A DNA stretch of 64,000 bases from Balamuthia mandrillaris (Eukaryota > Discosea > Longamoebia > Balamuthiidae): NCBI GenBank assembly GCA_031835245.1, contig JAVKOQ010000020.1, positions 277,001 to 341,000 of the forward strand, read 5' to 3'. The position numbers and the translations under genes were made by a program. Positions 51,001 through 63,563 of the stretch are shown in pieces (the first letter of the stretch is position 1; each line of letters opens with the position of its first letter). Below the pieces are notes generated by a model that was not told where the DNA came from, did not search any database, and saw only the letters and a list, made by a program, of their open reading frames with translations.

Positions 51001-54000
51001 CATTCGTTATGTCAGTAGATACGGAAGTAGTTGAGGGACCAAGTTGGTGAGACGCGACATGGGATCCCTGCGGAGGCAGGAAATAGGTGTGAGGGTTGTG
51101 ATTGCGCCGAGAGGGAGAAGAAGCGATGTAGTTGCGCAGATACTGGAGCACGAAGTTGATAATGGGAGCAAAAGGAGACGAAAAAGTTGCCTCCGGTGTG
51201 GCCTCGCTCTCCTCCTCCTCCTCCTCCTCCTCTAAAGCCATGGCCTCCACCGAATCTAACTCGAGCTTTTCTTTGCCTTTCTTCACACCAAGCTTTTGTT
51301 TACCGTGGTGTATGTACAGCATTACGTAGTGGAGAGGAAGGTAGGATAGCGCTATATCTTGTATACCGAGAAGAATCCTACGTAGCTTTTCCACTTGAGC
51401 GGCCAAATGTCTTGCATGTTCACTGACAAAAGCGAGCATTTTCGTGAAATCGAACTGTATAAGGGAATAAAGCTTCTCTGGGGCTTCTTCATGTGCATTA
51501 TGATCAAAAGTGGGGGCAGGGCTGTCATTGCTCTGAAAAACAGCCGCAAACAAGGAAAGAATCGTGCGGCAATGGCTCAACATTTCTAGGAGAAGCGCTT
51601 CAAGCCTATTTTTCTCCACCCCTAGTGATCAACGTCAGTATTTATAACAGCAAACAATACTAACACCTACCAAGAGTCTTCCTTTTTCTGGAGCTATATA
51701 CAAGCAAGCTTTCGCCCACACGCAATAGTTCTCTGGTCCGCGAGTGCAGAAAATCCAAGCATTTGTTCTGGAGCCGCACGGTAGAGGAAAGGGGTATCTG
51801 GTTCTTGCCGAGGTGTGATTTGGCAACAGAAGCACATTTATTATTGTACCTCGCCAGGGTTCGAGATGAGCTTATCTCTTGGAGGCGCAACTCCATGACT
51901 TCGAGCTGGGTTTCTAGAAAAGAATGAGTGCTTAGCCTTATTTCTTCACCGGGGTAACGATCCACAATCGTATAAAGGAAAGAGTTTTTGAGCAACGAAT
52001 CGAAGAATGGGTCGTCTGTTTTTCTAGCCTCTTGATTTCGATCACAGCTGCTTACTTTCTTTGGTGGGCCCGATCTAATCAATGCCAATAGGGCAGTAGC
52101 AACAAGGTTGTGGTGATCAGTAGACGGGTTCTGAAAAGTGGTATGCTTGCGTGTTATTGCTGGAGAGGAATTCAGCAACGATTGTTGGGAAGAAGATTGA
52201 AATTGGCCGCTAAAGTCACTCAAGGAAGTCATAATCCACTCCAACAATTTTTCGCGTCGGCTTAAATGTCTTCTATCTGTAACAAATGTTGTTAATGCCG
52301 ATTACGACGGCTACGAGGAAATGAATTGCAAAACAGAAGATTCTGACCTTTACTATCAGTAGGAACACCTGTAAAGGTGTTCATTTCATCTCTTATTTCA
52401 TGCTTCCGTATGAAAGTAATAAGAAACTTGAGCGCGGCCTTAGTGCACCGGCTCTTATCTTGAAACAGGTTGAGTTTCCACAAGGCGTTTTGAGACTGAG
52501 CGATCACTTTAGCATCCAACAACTCATTCGCAATAATTGCCTTCAACAGCGATAATGCTAACTCTGTGTTGGTATGAGAATAGAAGACAAGCTTCCCCAA
52601 TATCAAATTCCAGATAGCCTGCACGGAGCAACCAAATAAATAAACAAAATAGCGACCGAGAATAAACTTTTGGGACACTACCTGCCACCTCCGAGCCAGT
52701 TGTACTCTTTCCAGTATTTCTTGTTGAGAATCCTTCTTGGTGAGACTAGCTGAACTGGAAGAAATACTGTCGCGTTTACCAGAGCTTTGCGCACTTGCAG
52801 AGTGTTCTGCGTCTTCATCATCAGATCCAAGAAGAGGAACAGCGGATCCAGCTAAAATGTATGGGGTAAATATTAGAATATTCAAGCAGGGATGAGACAT
52901 GATCAGACAAATGGCCTACCAGCAAAACTAAGGGCGGTGGAAGTAGAAGCAGATGAAATGCGGTCGACAGGAACGCCGTTGGAAATCCGAGCTAGAGAAT
53001 ACAAGCACCTCACAGCCCAGCTCTCTAACTCAGGTCTTTCAGTTACCTCGCGATACGCCAATATTTGGGATAGTAGGTCTATACAATGTGAGTAATGCTT
53101 GGTGGGCAACCAGTTGGGATGGGCTTGAATGAGGTTATGGAATAACTGGAGCCAGAGCAGCAAACTATTGCTTTGTGATGATAGGTTTTCTAATGCGCTT
53201 GTGTAAGCAAAGAGAAACTAAAAGCAGTGGGCAGCTACCTGATGGCACGGCGGCTTCACTTGCTATTCCGCCTTGAAAGCTGGAAGATGCTCCACTTATG
53301 GAAAGTGAGTTGCATAGCATCTCATAGACGTTCATGAATCTCCTTTTCTTGTTACTGGCGGATGCTAGGCCTAGCGAACCGCTAAGTTCTTTACGTTTAC
53401 CAAAGCTGTCTTGCTTCCATGCCTGTTCAAGTTTTGCAGCGCTCTCATGTTTTGAGGAAGAGGACCCAGAGGACATGGAGTCCAGGGACTGATTCAAGGA
53501 AGAAGACAGTAACGTTTGGTAATGTGACAACTGGACTAATACATCCGCTGCTAGCTGAAGAAAAGATTTGCTTCTAGGTTCCTGAAAAGATCGAAATCTA
53601 AGCACTATGTTTGTTTGAGAAGATGAAGCATACTTACTAAGAACAGCGGGTTATCCTCGTTTTTCGACCTTAGAGCTTGTCGCATTCGGGTGGTACTTGA
53701 AAGAGTAAACTGCCCAGTGCTTCGCTCCATGATCTGTTGAATCGCCTCGAATAAAGCACATAATCGGTCATACTCCTCCGTATACTCTGCTTGGCTTTCA
53801 TCCATGGCAAGTACCTCACCAGTAAACGTCTTATTAAGGTGAAGTTGCAATCGGAAGAAGAAAATGAGTTGATCTTTCATCTGGTCGTCTCTCGTCTGCT
53901 TCAGTCTGTGTGTAAAGGAATGATAAAGTTGTTTTCCAATCTCTCTTACCTGGGGAAGGATGTACGATTGTGAGTTGATTATAGTTTAAGGCCCAAGAAA

Positions 54001-55086
54001 GAAAAAAAAACGTACAGATTGTCCCATATCTACTGCACAGGATTGCAAAAACCAATTAAGGGCAGAAATAACGTAAACCAGTGCCTTGGAATCTTTGGTT
54101 GGAGTTCCTAAGTACTCGATGAAAAAAGGTTGTACTGTGGTAAATAAAGAATTGAGTTCGGTTGGGTAGTGAGAAACCAGGCAGTGAAAGGTCTTTGCAT
54201 AGAGAGCTTTGTCAGTTTGTGTCTTATCCCCTAACAAAGCAGTAGAGTACCGCTCCACTATGGCTGAAAGCATACGAACCAACGGCGTTAGAAACTTGAC
54301 TTGATACAGAAGATAAAAACAAACTCACCTCTCCAAAAAGAAGAGCCAAACAAATAGCAGTAAGCAGGTACAACCAGTAGATATTCACATAAAAGATGGC
54401 TGTACTCTGCGCTGAAAGTGGTGAAGCTCAGTTGTGGAGCGCAAAGCACCTCCTTTACATGAAGAGCGATATCTTTAGCACAACGAAACAACCTCGGCCC
54501 TCCTACAGTTGCAAGTGGTGAGAAAGCGAAAAGCAAGCAATAAAGAAGGACCTACGTTGTTCAGCAAGTTTTACTACACTACGAAGAGCCCCCACAGTTT
54601 CCTTCCGTACAGATAGTGCTTTCTTGCGCTTGACAGTGAGCGCGTGCTGAAGTTCGTTGCTGATCATTGACAATACACTTTTTACTACTTTGTCCCAGGT
54701 AAGCAGTCCTATGAAACAAAAGAAAACCAGTTGAAGAAGCAAGTAGCAAAGAAGCCGCATTTCAGGAGAGCAGAATGTGTGGGTGGGTTATACCTAGCGC
54801 GGCATCTGGGTTTATTTGGTTGATGTCAGCAACGGTATTGTGGTCGATTTGGAGGTTAACTTTTTCGATGGTCAGCAACGTCATGAGTTGCCCAAATGCT
54901 TCCTATTGCGCAAACAACGTCCCACAACAAACAAGAACATTTGTCAGAGTTCAACGGAACAACGTCGCACAACATACAAAAAAAAAAGTAGCGGCAACAA
55001 ACCATCCGTTCCTTGACCTTCTGCGCAGTGCTCACAATTACACAATTCTCCTTCACTTCCAGCAAGAAACTTGAAGACGCCATCAT
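41682..55086 (-). CDS. ATM: ATM / Tel1 checkpoint kinase
   Basis: Very long gene with some thirty short introns, roughly 3,500 residues by span minus introns. It is a PIKK protein that senses DNA double-strand breaks with Mre11-Rad50-Nbs1. The start is MMASSSFLLEVKENCV at 55086. HEAT-like helical repeats follow. The FAT domain lies at about 47-44 kb (CTGKWLAKTRSENSSTIIEE, YLQKAVALYNQCGG). The catalytic part has LPKIVECIGSDGYFYKQLVK, GNDDLRQDQVMQQMFHMVNT, YVRSVATSSIVG then GLGDRHSQNILID, and VHIDLGVAFEQGKTLRTPEV, followed by PFRLTRDIVDGMGVTG. The FATC tail is VEGQVKQLIAEARDPNRLCE and FPGWAPWL. The SSIVGYVxGLGDRHxQNIL and HIDLGVAFEQGK motifs are closer to ATM than to ATR, TOR or DNA-PKcs. Introns carry GA tracts on the plus strand (for example 47991-48063). 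I did not resolve every exon. Confidence 0.92.
47988..48063. repeat. GA/CT dinucleotide tract in an ATM intron
   Basis: Interrupted GA on the plus strand, CT in the ATM transcript. It lies inside an intron between two HEAT-region exons. Confidence 0.9.
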
Positions 55087-55483
55087 CTATGTAAACAGTC
55101 GGATCGGGTAGTCACAAGGTAGTCCTTCGTTCTAGCAAGCACAAGCCGTAAGATCGTTTTTACTGCACCACTGCCACCCCGTGGGCTACGGTTTTTCTTC
55201 TTTCAAACGAAATGAGTGCGAAAATGAATTCTTGGAAATTTTTGATTCATTTTCGCGTCGTCATGAACAACTCACAACAAAGAAAGAAGAAAGTGGTGGT
55301 GCGGCACAAGGCCCTCCTCCCGAGTTTTTTTAAATAGAAGAATGGCTACGCCCCACGCCGCGCAGCAAAAGAAGGGCGTCATGCGTGACACCAATCCCCC
55401 GTTAACACTGAAAGGTACCTTCGTTGTGCTGATTTTTTTTAATCTCTTAGCTGGGGGCGCTAATTCTCTAGCACCATGCATCA
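55087..55483. promoter_or_regulatory. divergent region between ATM and TRAPPC13, with possible 5' exon
   Basis: Roughly 400 bases between the ATM start (minus) and the TRAPPC13 coding start (plus). A possible upstream exon begins with a Met at 55342 and has a donor-like site at 55415. However, joining it to the TRAPPC13 exon at the visible acceptors does not keep the frame. If transcribed it is more likely 5' leader. Confidence 0.45.
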
Positions 55484-56182
55484 GTGATGCGGCTGTCCAA
55501 ACCCAAGTTCCAGCCTCGACCGGACGTTTTGGTGGAACCAGAGGAGGAGCCAACACACTCGGTCCTTGCGAAGCAACTGCAACCCAAACAAGATCCCTCC
55601 TCTCAACTGGATGCTGAAAACGCGTTTGGCCTCTCCGACCTCATATTTTTGCCTCGTAGTTTTGGGTAAGAGCCTCATTGCTTTGCTTCAATTCCAACAA
55701 ACTTAAACCGTTGTTGGGGGAAAAACCCAAAAAGGATGATCTACGTAGGACAACCCTTCTGCTGCTACCTCAGTCTGTTGAACCACAGTGATCAGGACGT
55801 CAGTAATGTCAGTATGAAAGTGGACCTTCAGACCAGACAACAAGAACGCAAGAACTTGTTGGACCTTAGCCATCACCCCATTTCTGCCTTTCCTCCAGGG
55901 CAGAGCGCCGACTTTGTGGTACGGAGAGAGCTTACCGAAGCCACTGATCACTAGTAAGAACCTGCTTTTTTCCTCTGTTGGTTTTTTGAACCAGTATGAT
56001 CTTAACTTTTCATCAACAGTCTTGTGTGCACCACCAGCTATCTGGAAGGCGCCGAACGGCGATCGTTCAAAAAGTTGTTCAAGTTTTCCGTCTCCGAGCC
56101 ATTTGAAATAGAACATAAGGTTTTGCCTTTCATCCAGGTAATCGTTGTTGCTCTGCTCTTCAACTTTCCAAGTGCGAGAGCA

Positions 56183-56229
<47 letters not shown>

Positions 56230-56403
56230 TGCAGCAAAATCTGAATGCTTGTGTGCATGTATAGGGCGAATCTCTATTAGTGGAAATACAGATAAAGAAC
56301 ATGGTACAAAATCCTGTTGTATTATCATCCGTAGCTTTTCTGCCTGCTTCAAAGAAAGCCAAAATGACTGATTTAAATACTATGTCTTCGCTTTCAAGGT
56401 GCA

Positions 56404-56444
<41 letters not shown>

Positions 56445-57358
56445 GCTCTCCCTTCCCCTTTCACTCTCCCTCGTCCACGTAATTAATGGAATAATGGCCA
56501 CCAGCACTCCGAAGGTGTTGTGTGTAGGAGGTATTAGGAACTATCTGTACAAAATAGAATCCAGAAAAACAAGAAAAAAGCGACGCGATTCTTCTGTTGG
56601 AGAAGGCGCAGAAGTCAGAGAGGAAGGCGATAGTGACAGCACTATCGATGAAAAAGAATTAGCTGTTGAGGAAAGCCCCATATTTGCATCTCCTACCGCT
56701 AAATCTAGCTCAGCGCAAGATACACAGCATCTACTTGGCACGTTCCACATTCACTGGCGGACTACAATGGGAGAGAGTGCCGTTAAACTTCATCAAGTTT
56801 ATTATTTGGTGAGCATCACTCCCGTCTGCTCTTCATTGTGCACCCAATCCACTTCTAATCTGCTACTTCAAACATTCTGTAGCCACCAAAAAGGAGGAGT
56901 GTTAATCTGGAGTTTGTTTCTTTGCCATCAGAGATTGTTCTAGAACAGACATTTACGGCACTTTGCAAGCTTACCAATCAAACCAACCGTACCATAGAAC
57001 CTGTGCTAAAGCTTGCCAAATCTGAGGCCACTGGTATCATTACCACTGCGATTTCAGGAATGGTCAGTATCTTACAAATGTCCTGCTGGGTAGTGGCTAC
57101 CTGTTATTCTGACACCTAATTGTACAGCAACTGCCAACGCTACCCGCTTACAGCAGCGTTACAGTGCAACTGCGATTCTTCCCGCTCCTCCCAGGCATAC
57201 AACAGCTTGGTGGCATCAGTCTAATGGATGGTCTCACGGGTCGCTCCTATGACTTTGATCCTGTTGACGTGCTAGTTTCCCCTTCTGCTGCCCTCTCTGC
57301 CCCCAACAAAGCACAAATCTCATTTTCTCCTTCTTCTGCCCCATCGCTGCTTGAGTGA
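55484..57358 (+). CDS. TRAPPC13 homologue (TRAPP complex subunit)
   Basis: Multi-exon gene, first coding exon 55484-55665. It matches TRAPPC13, a beta-sandwich subunit of the TRAPPIII vesicle-tethering complex that activates Rab GTPases at the Golgi and autophagosomes. Family segments are MRLSKPKFQPRP at the start, LIFLPRSFGMIYVGQPFCCY, SLLNHSDQDVSNVSMKVDLQ, YLEGAERRSFKKLFKFSVSE, VEIQIKNMVQNPVVLSSVAF, DTQHLLGTFHIHWRTTMGES, and the C-terminal PAYSSVTVQLRFFPLLPGIQ with GISLMDGLTGRSYDF. A charged insert (RKTRKKRRDSSVGEGAEVRE) lies before the DTQHLLG segment. I start at 55484 because an in-frame stop sits just upstream in the same exon. Two introns hold dinucleotide tracts, one in GA and one in CT orientation. 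Confidence 0.85.
56185..56227. repeat. GA dinucleotide tract in a TRAPPC13 intron
   Basis: Pure GA on the plus strand inside an intron of a plus-strand gene. This is the opposite orientation to most other intronic tracts in the window. Confidence 0.9.
56406..56444. repeat. CT dinucleotide tract in a TRAPPC13 intron
   Basis: CT repeat in the next intron of TRAPPC13, just upstream of the acceptor before the MATSTPKVLCVGG exon, in the pyrimidine orientation. Confidence 0.9.
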
Positions 57359-57524
57359 TTGGGATACTCTTCTTAGTAAGGTTAACAACGGCAGTCATAA
57401 GATATGACCCGAATAGAAACAACGAATTAGTCTTTTGGGTTGCTTTGCGCCGCCTTAGCCTATAACTGTTATAAATAATTACAAAATAAAAAAAGAGAGC
57501 AAAGGGGATGCCGTTGATCCCACA

Positions 57525-59381
57525 TCAGTCGTGGTATTTCCCATGCTTGTCGTCGTGTTTGTGGTGGTGATGCTTGAGCTTATTCCGAAGCACTCGCACG
57601 GCAGCTGGCTTTATCTGATTCATAGGTGATGGTCAGTGTGACAAACAAGAACAGAAGAATTAAGGGAAGCAGCAGCTTACAGTAGCATGAATGGGCAACG
57701 TGGTAAACAAGTCGCCATCACCTTGACAGGGAATGGGCTGATTTCCAGCTACCCGCACATCAATTGTGTACCTAGCCTGCAGGTATGTTATGTTGGAGTC
57801 ACGAGAGGGATGCTTCTTTACCAGCAAGTTGATGAGGGCGTGGGTGTATTCCATCCCAGAGGTTAGTCGAAACACGCAGACATCAACGATGCCGTCGTTG
57901 GGCTTGATGTGCTGACCCCACACGTAGCCAGGACCAAGCCCCACCGAAGCAGAGTTGGCCAGGACCACTTCTGAAGCGCAAAGAATATGTTCTACGCCGT
58001 CAACTGTGATGAAGAAGGTGGTAGGTTGATAACCGAAGAAGGCCTTCATGCCGCTCCATACGTAGGCAAAGACGCCCAACCTCTTCTTTGTACTAGACTT
58101 TGTTTTCTCAACGGTGACGGCGCCTACCCCAATGTCCACATGCAACAAAAAGTGGGTGCCGTTGATGTGTATTAAATCTGCCTCGATGAGCTCCATGTCG
58201 TCATTCATGTGGGCCAGCATACGGATGGCCTTCCTGGTGTTGAGGGGGATGCCCATTTCCTGGGCGATAGCATTGCCTGTGCCAAAGGGGATTATGCCCA
58301 TCGGAATCCTGGAACCAGCCATACCATCTAATGCCCACGATATCGTGCCATCCCCTCCCGCAATGAAGATGTAGTCATAGTAGCGGCAGTCCTCGTCTGG
58401 TTCAGGTGAACCCTCCTCAGGAGTACTGGTAGACGAGGCTGCCTCCGATGTTGGTCTTGAAGACGACATTTTCTCTTTTTCCTTTTCTTCTGCTTCCTCT
58501 TCTCCTACCAATTCCTCTCCTTCCATTTCATCCTCACCCTCATCCTCATCATCCTCCTCCTCCTGTTGCCGGGGTTGAGATGCTCGCTTTTCAACTTTGG
58601 CTTTTCGCATTTTTTCTTCTGCTTCTCTTGTTGAAGTGGTCTCTTCCGAAGGATCTACAGCAGAAGTTGCAACTGGTGATGATTCTGAGAGCGATGAAGA
58701 TGCAGATGACTCCAATTCAGGTTTCTCCTCCTCACTGCTATCGTCATGCCTCTTTCGCAACAACTTGAGTCGTCGTCTATGCTTATTGTGTTTACCTGCT
58801 TTGGAGGGACCTTTTTCAGCTTTGCGGCCATCCGCTTCTCTCTGTTCTTTGTTGCTATCTGTGGATGCTTTTCTCTGATGTTCTTCGTCTTCTTTTTCTG
58901 CTCGTGCTTTCTCTTGCTCCTCCTCCTCTGTTTCAAGACCAAGACTTTTAGGGTCAAACACCAGATACTCTTCCCACCGCTTCCTCTGTCTGGCTTGATG
59001 GAGAACAGAGACAAGATCCAACCGAGGCGTTCGAATTTCGAACAAGTCCCAGTGCCACTTCTTGCTGTCGAAATACCTCTTCATCAGCCGTTTCAGCTGC
59101 TTGATATCCGCGGAGCCAGAGAGGGCGTTGTAGACAATGAAAATGTTGCCTTGTTCCTTGACCAGAGGCGCCGTCTTGCCAGTGTCGCTGTCTTGGTCGC
59201 TCGGCTCCTCCCAATCGGGTTCTCTGTTGGCCGCCTCACAATTGCAGGAACTCCAAGGGGAACCCGGTGGGGAGAGACTGCCATCCTCCAGAGGTTCTTC
59301 TTCCTCGTCCTCCTCTTCTGCTTCTGGGACTATGTCGGAGAAGGGAGTGAACACAAAGTACTCGCTGTAGTCAGTGGTCAT
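57525..59381 (-). CDS. diacylglycerol/sphingosine-kinase-like lipid kinase
   Basis: Two exons (59381-57681 and 57614-57525) give 596 residues. The DAGK catalytic domain begins at about residue 79 (IFIVYNALSGSADIKQLKRL). It is then split by a 180-residue charged insert (about 148-332, Glu/Lys/Ser-rich). It resumes with YYDYIFIAGGDGTISWALDG, the nucleotide-binding GGDGT at 342-346, and GIIPFGTGNAIAQEMGIPLN. The second lobe follows: LLHVDIGVGAVTVEK, VVLANSASVGLGPGYVWGQ, NDGIVDVCVFRLTSGMEYTH and IPCQGDGDLF. The last motif is the lipid-kinase PxQxDGE type. It phosphorylates a lipid such as a sphingoid base or diacylglycerol; I cannot decide which. Exon 2 adds a His-rich tail (RNKLKHHHHKHDDKHGKYHD) that is unusual for the family. 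Confidence 0.82.
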
Positions 59382-60167
<786 letters not shown>

Positions 60168-61623
60168 TTAAGGCTTTTCTTTGCTGTTGGAGGAATCGTC
60201 ACCAGAAGCAGCCGATGGTGTCTGCTGCCAAACCTTCTTCAAGTCTTGGGCGTAGACCTCAGGAATGGTGTTGATGACCCACACATCGTACATGCGCTCC
60301 GTGGGGCCGGTGTCGTTGGTGTAGATGCTGGAGGGGTACGGCCTAGAAAAGAACTTGAAATGAAGCCAAAAGTCCTCACGCTTGTCCCCGATTGGGCCAG
60401 AGAAAGAGGCCATGTTGAAGGAGCCAACGCCCAAGGCTTCATAACCGGCCAACACTTTGGTCATCGCGGCGGCCGCTTCCTCCACTTGCTTCTCGCTCAA
60501 GTCGGTAATAGAGCACACTCCCTGTTTGAGTTTCAGAGAGGAGGAAAAAAAGCGAGGGAGGGTTAGGATGTACAAGAGCAAAGAAAGCATGGAGATGGTG
60601 GCTGGGCAGAAGGGAGGGCAGAAAGGAAAAGGCGAGACGTAGGAGAGAGCACCGGAAAGTAAATGGCGACTTCATTGAAGCCGCGTGGTGCGAATGGAGT
60701 GAGAACGGTCAACTGCTCGTTCTTGGCCACGAACCTAACGTCAACACATCAGCACATGATACACCTCTTAAGAAAAGATAAAAGGAAGAATCCGCTCCCA
60801 TACTTAAGAAGGAAAAACAAACCTTTGGTCCAACTTCTCTTCAGTGGCGGCAAGGTCGGCGTAGTAGCTGCTCTTATGCTCGGCGGCATACTTGCTGGAA
60901 AGATCGAGCACGCGCTCCACCTCGGCGGTGGGCCTCTCCTCCACAAAGATTTGCATGTGGGGGTGAATGATGGAACCAGCGGAGGGAGGCATGTAGTTCC
61001 ACACCAAAGTAGGGTACCACCGGCCCGTCTCCGAGGTGAGGGTGGAGCTGACGGCGTTCATGAACTGCTGGGAGGCAAGCAGCGTGTCCTTGAGCTGCGT
61101 TTGGGTGAAGCCCAACAACGGCAAGTAGTGGGCGTTGCTCATGACAGCCACGGCATGGTTCTCTGCAAAAGGATGCAAGTTTGGGAAGATGACCGTCTCG
61201 CCCTGGTTACAAAACAAAAAGAAGGAGGAGTGCGTTCAGATTACGCTAAAACGTTTTTTGTTGCGGTAACGCAAAGTTGTTGTTGTGTGACGAGCAAGAC
61301 AGCAGCCGGTGGGGAGCTGCTGCTGCTGCTGCTGCTGCTGCTGCAGAACAAGTACGTACCCTAATGATGCGGCCATCGTCAGGGCCCAAGCTTTCGGGAA
61401 AACGAGGCACCTTCTCGAATATGACCTCGGGGAGGAAAGGGTCCCTGCTCTTGGCCTTTTCTACAATCTCCTGGAGGTTGCTGTCAATGCCGCCGGTGGA
61501 GGTGGGACGCGTGGCCCGTGAGGGGTTGATACGCGATTGCCCTCCCGTCAACGGGTCCACTCGGAATTGGACGTTGTTCTTTACTCTCATTTGAAAGTCC
61601 ACGGCATTGGCTTTAGCTTCCAT
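60168..61623 (-). CDS. GalT-like hexose-1-phosphate nucleotidyltransferase (HIT superfamily)
   Basis: Four exons (61623-61360, 61202-60823, 60734-60653, 60521-60168) give 359 residues, all in phase. The HIT-type active site is LVWNYMPPSAGSIIHPHMQI, where His-x-His-x-Gln carries the nucleotidylated histidine of galactose-1-phosphate uridylyltransferase relatives. Supporting segments are RVDPLTGGQSRINPSRATRP at the N-terminus, GETVIFPNLHPFAENHAVAV, WYPTLVWNY, FVAKNEQLTVLTPFAPRGFN, and the second-half DFWLHFKFFSRPYPSSIY. The sequence is nearer to archaeal and protist GalT-like proteins than to the animal Leloir enzyme, so the sugar (galactose, or glucose as in ADP-glucose phosphorylase) is uncertain. 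A CTG repeat (61317-61344) sits in intron 1. Confidence 0.8.
61317..61344. repeat. CTG trinucleotide repeat in a GalT-like intron
   Basis: About nine CTG/GCT units on the plus strand within intron 1 (61203-61359), CAG in the transcript. Confidence 0.9.
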
Positions 61624-61853
61624 CCTTCTGTTTTGTTGTTGTTGTTGTTGTTGCAGGAACTGGTTTGCTTTGTGCGAGAAGGAGCACAGCTTATTTTTCT
61701 GCTATACTTTAATCGCAATTCAGGTAATCGTTGTTTCATTCCCGTGTCGTCCTGGAGTTTCTGTTTCATGTCGGCGTGAAGGTGATCACTTGCAAAACAC
61801 CAACAGAGCAGAGAAAGTAAGTACTGCAGTCGCTGGCCACTACTACCGTCGAA

Positions 61854-63526
61854 ATGTTGGTTGGCGGTGGCGGTGGACATGCGCATGCCTATGGCGCCCA
61901 CATGCTGTACGGCCGGAGAATTGCTGGCAGTGGCCTAATGCCTGCTGCTTTCCCTTTTGCGGGGAGGGTCGCTCCTCGCTTCTTTTTTCGAATCAAGGGA
62001 GTGCCGGCCATTCCCCAACGCTGTTATTTCTATGCCTCGCGCGTGCCGCTCAACGGTAGGCGGAGTATCAGAGCAACCACTGCCAGCACCGCTAGTTCTT
62101 CCAATTCTGGCGGTTGGGGCACTGAAGCGAAGAGAGAAGGGTGGGTCAAACTGACGCCCGAACAGATTGCCGAGTATGAACGTGCCCAAGAAGAAGCCAC
62201 TTTGCAACCACACAATGAACCTGAAGAGGGAGAAGAACAGGAGGAACAAGAAGAAGAAGAAGATGAGGAGGAGGAGGAGGAGGAAGAGGAAGACGAGGAG
62301 GAATGGAATAATTGGGAGGAAGACGAGGAGGAAGACGAGGAAGAGGAGGTGGAAGATGAAGAATGGGGAGTCCGCGATGACGAAGATGACAAAACAGAAG
62401 AGCAGAACGGCGACAAAGACAGTCTAACCGGCGAACAGGAGGAAATGCTAACAGCGAAGCATGAGTGGTCACCAGAGGATAGAGACATACCGCTTTTTGC
62501 GCGAAAAATCCGGCAACATCTGCGGAGACACAACCCAGAGGTCTTTCAAGAGATAGAAAGAATTGGAGAAGAAGCGGCACCCCAAACAGAAGACGAAGAG
62601 AAGGAGAAGGAGGGGGAGGAGGAGGAGGTTACCAAAACGCACAAGTTTTTCCAGCAGCACACTGTCTCCAAGAACGAAGCGGGCATGCGGTTGGATCGGT
62701 GGCTCAGAGAAAAATTCCCTGAACTTCCGCTCACTCTCTTCCAACGGCTTTTACGTAAGAAGAAGGTATCCCATCACATGCTCTTATTGCGCTTGTAGAT
62801 ACATGCGTCCATATGTACTTACATCACCTCACCACAGATCACTATCAACTCGGACTTTAGGATAGAGAAGTACGTGTACAAGCCCTACGAAGAAAACAAA
62901 GCACTAAAAGGGCACAAGGTAGAAGGATCGTATCACATCGCTCTGGGAGATGTTATCATCTTACCTTCCTCTTTGTTCTCCGAAGAGCTCCACCAACAAA
63001 AGTTGCGGGAAGGACAAGCCGCCAAACAAAACCGGGTGATGATTCCTCTGACCGAAGGAGAAATACAGTTAGTGAAAAGCTGGGTGCTTTACCAAGACGA
63101 TCGCATCATAGCCATCAACAAGCCTCCAGGATTACCAGTACAAGGAGGCACTGATATTACAGAGTACTACCTGGATCGCTTCCTTCCTGCATTGCAGGAT
63201 GATTACGAAGACCCCCCACGATTGGTGCACCGACTGGATAAAGAATGCAGCGGTGTGTTATTGCTTGGACGCACGAGAAAAGATGCAGACTATCTGGCTA
63301 AGCTCTTCCGAAACAAGAAGTTGCTGCGGAAGGAATATTGGGCAGTATGTGCTGGTGTACCTAATGCCAAGCAAGGGCGGTTAGCATCCCCTCCCTTCGT
63401 TTCTTGTTTTGTTTGGTTGTATTGCTTTGTCAACTTATTTTGCTTTCTACTCAGGCTGGAAACTCCACTAATTAAGGCTGGGAAGAAAATGATAGCCCTG
63501 GAGGCTATGGAAAGTATGTTGATCGC

Positions 63527-63563
<37 letters not shown>

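Noticed and set aside
55342-55414. Upstream coding exon for TRAPPC13 starting MATPHAAQ
   Set aside because: Joining its donor to either visible acceptor puts the TRAPPC13 exon out of frame, so I start the protein at 55484.
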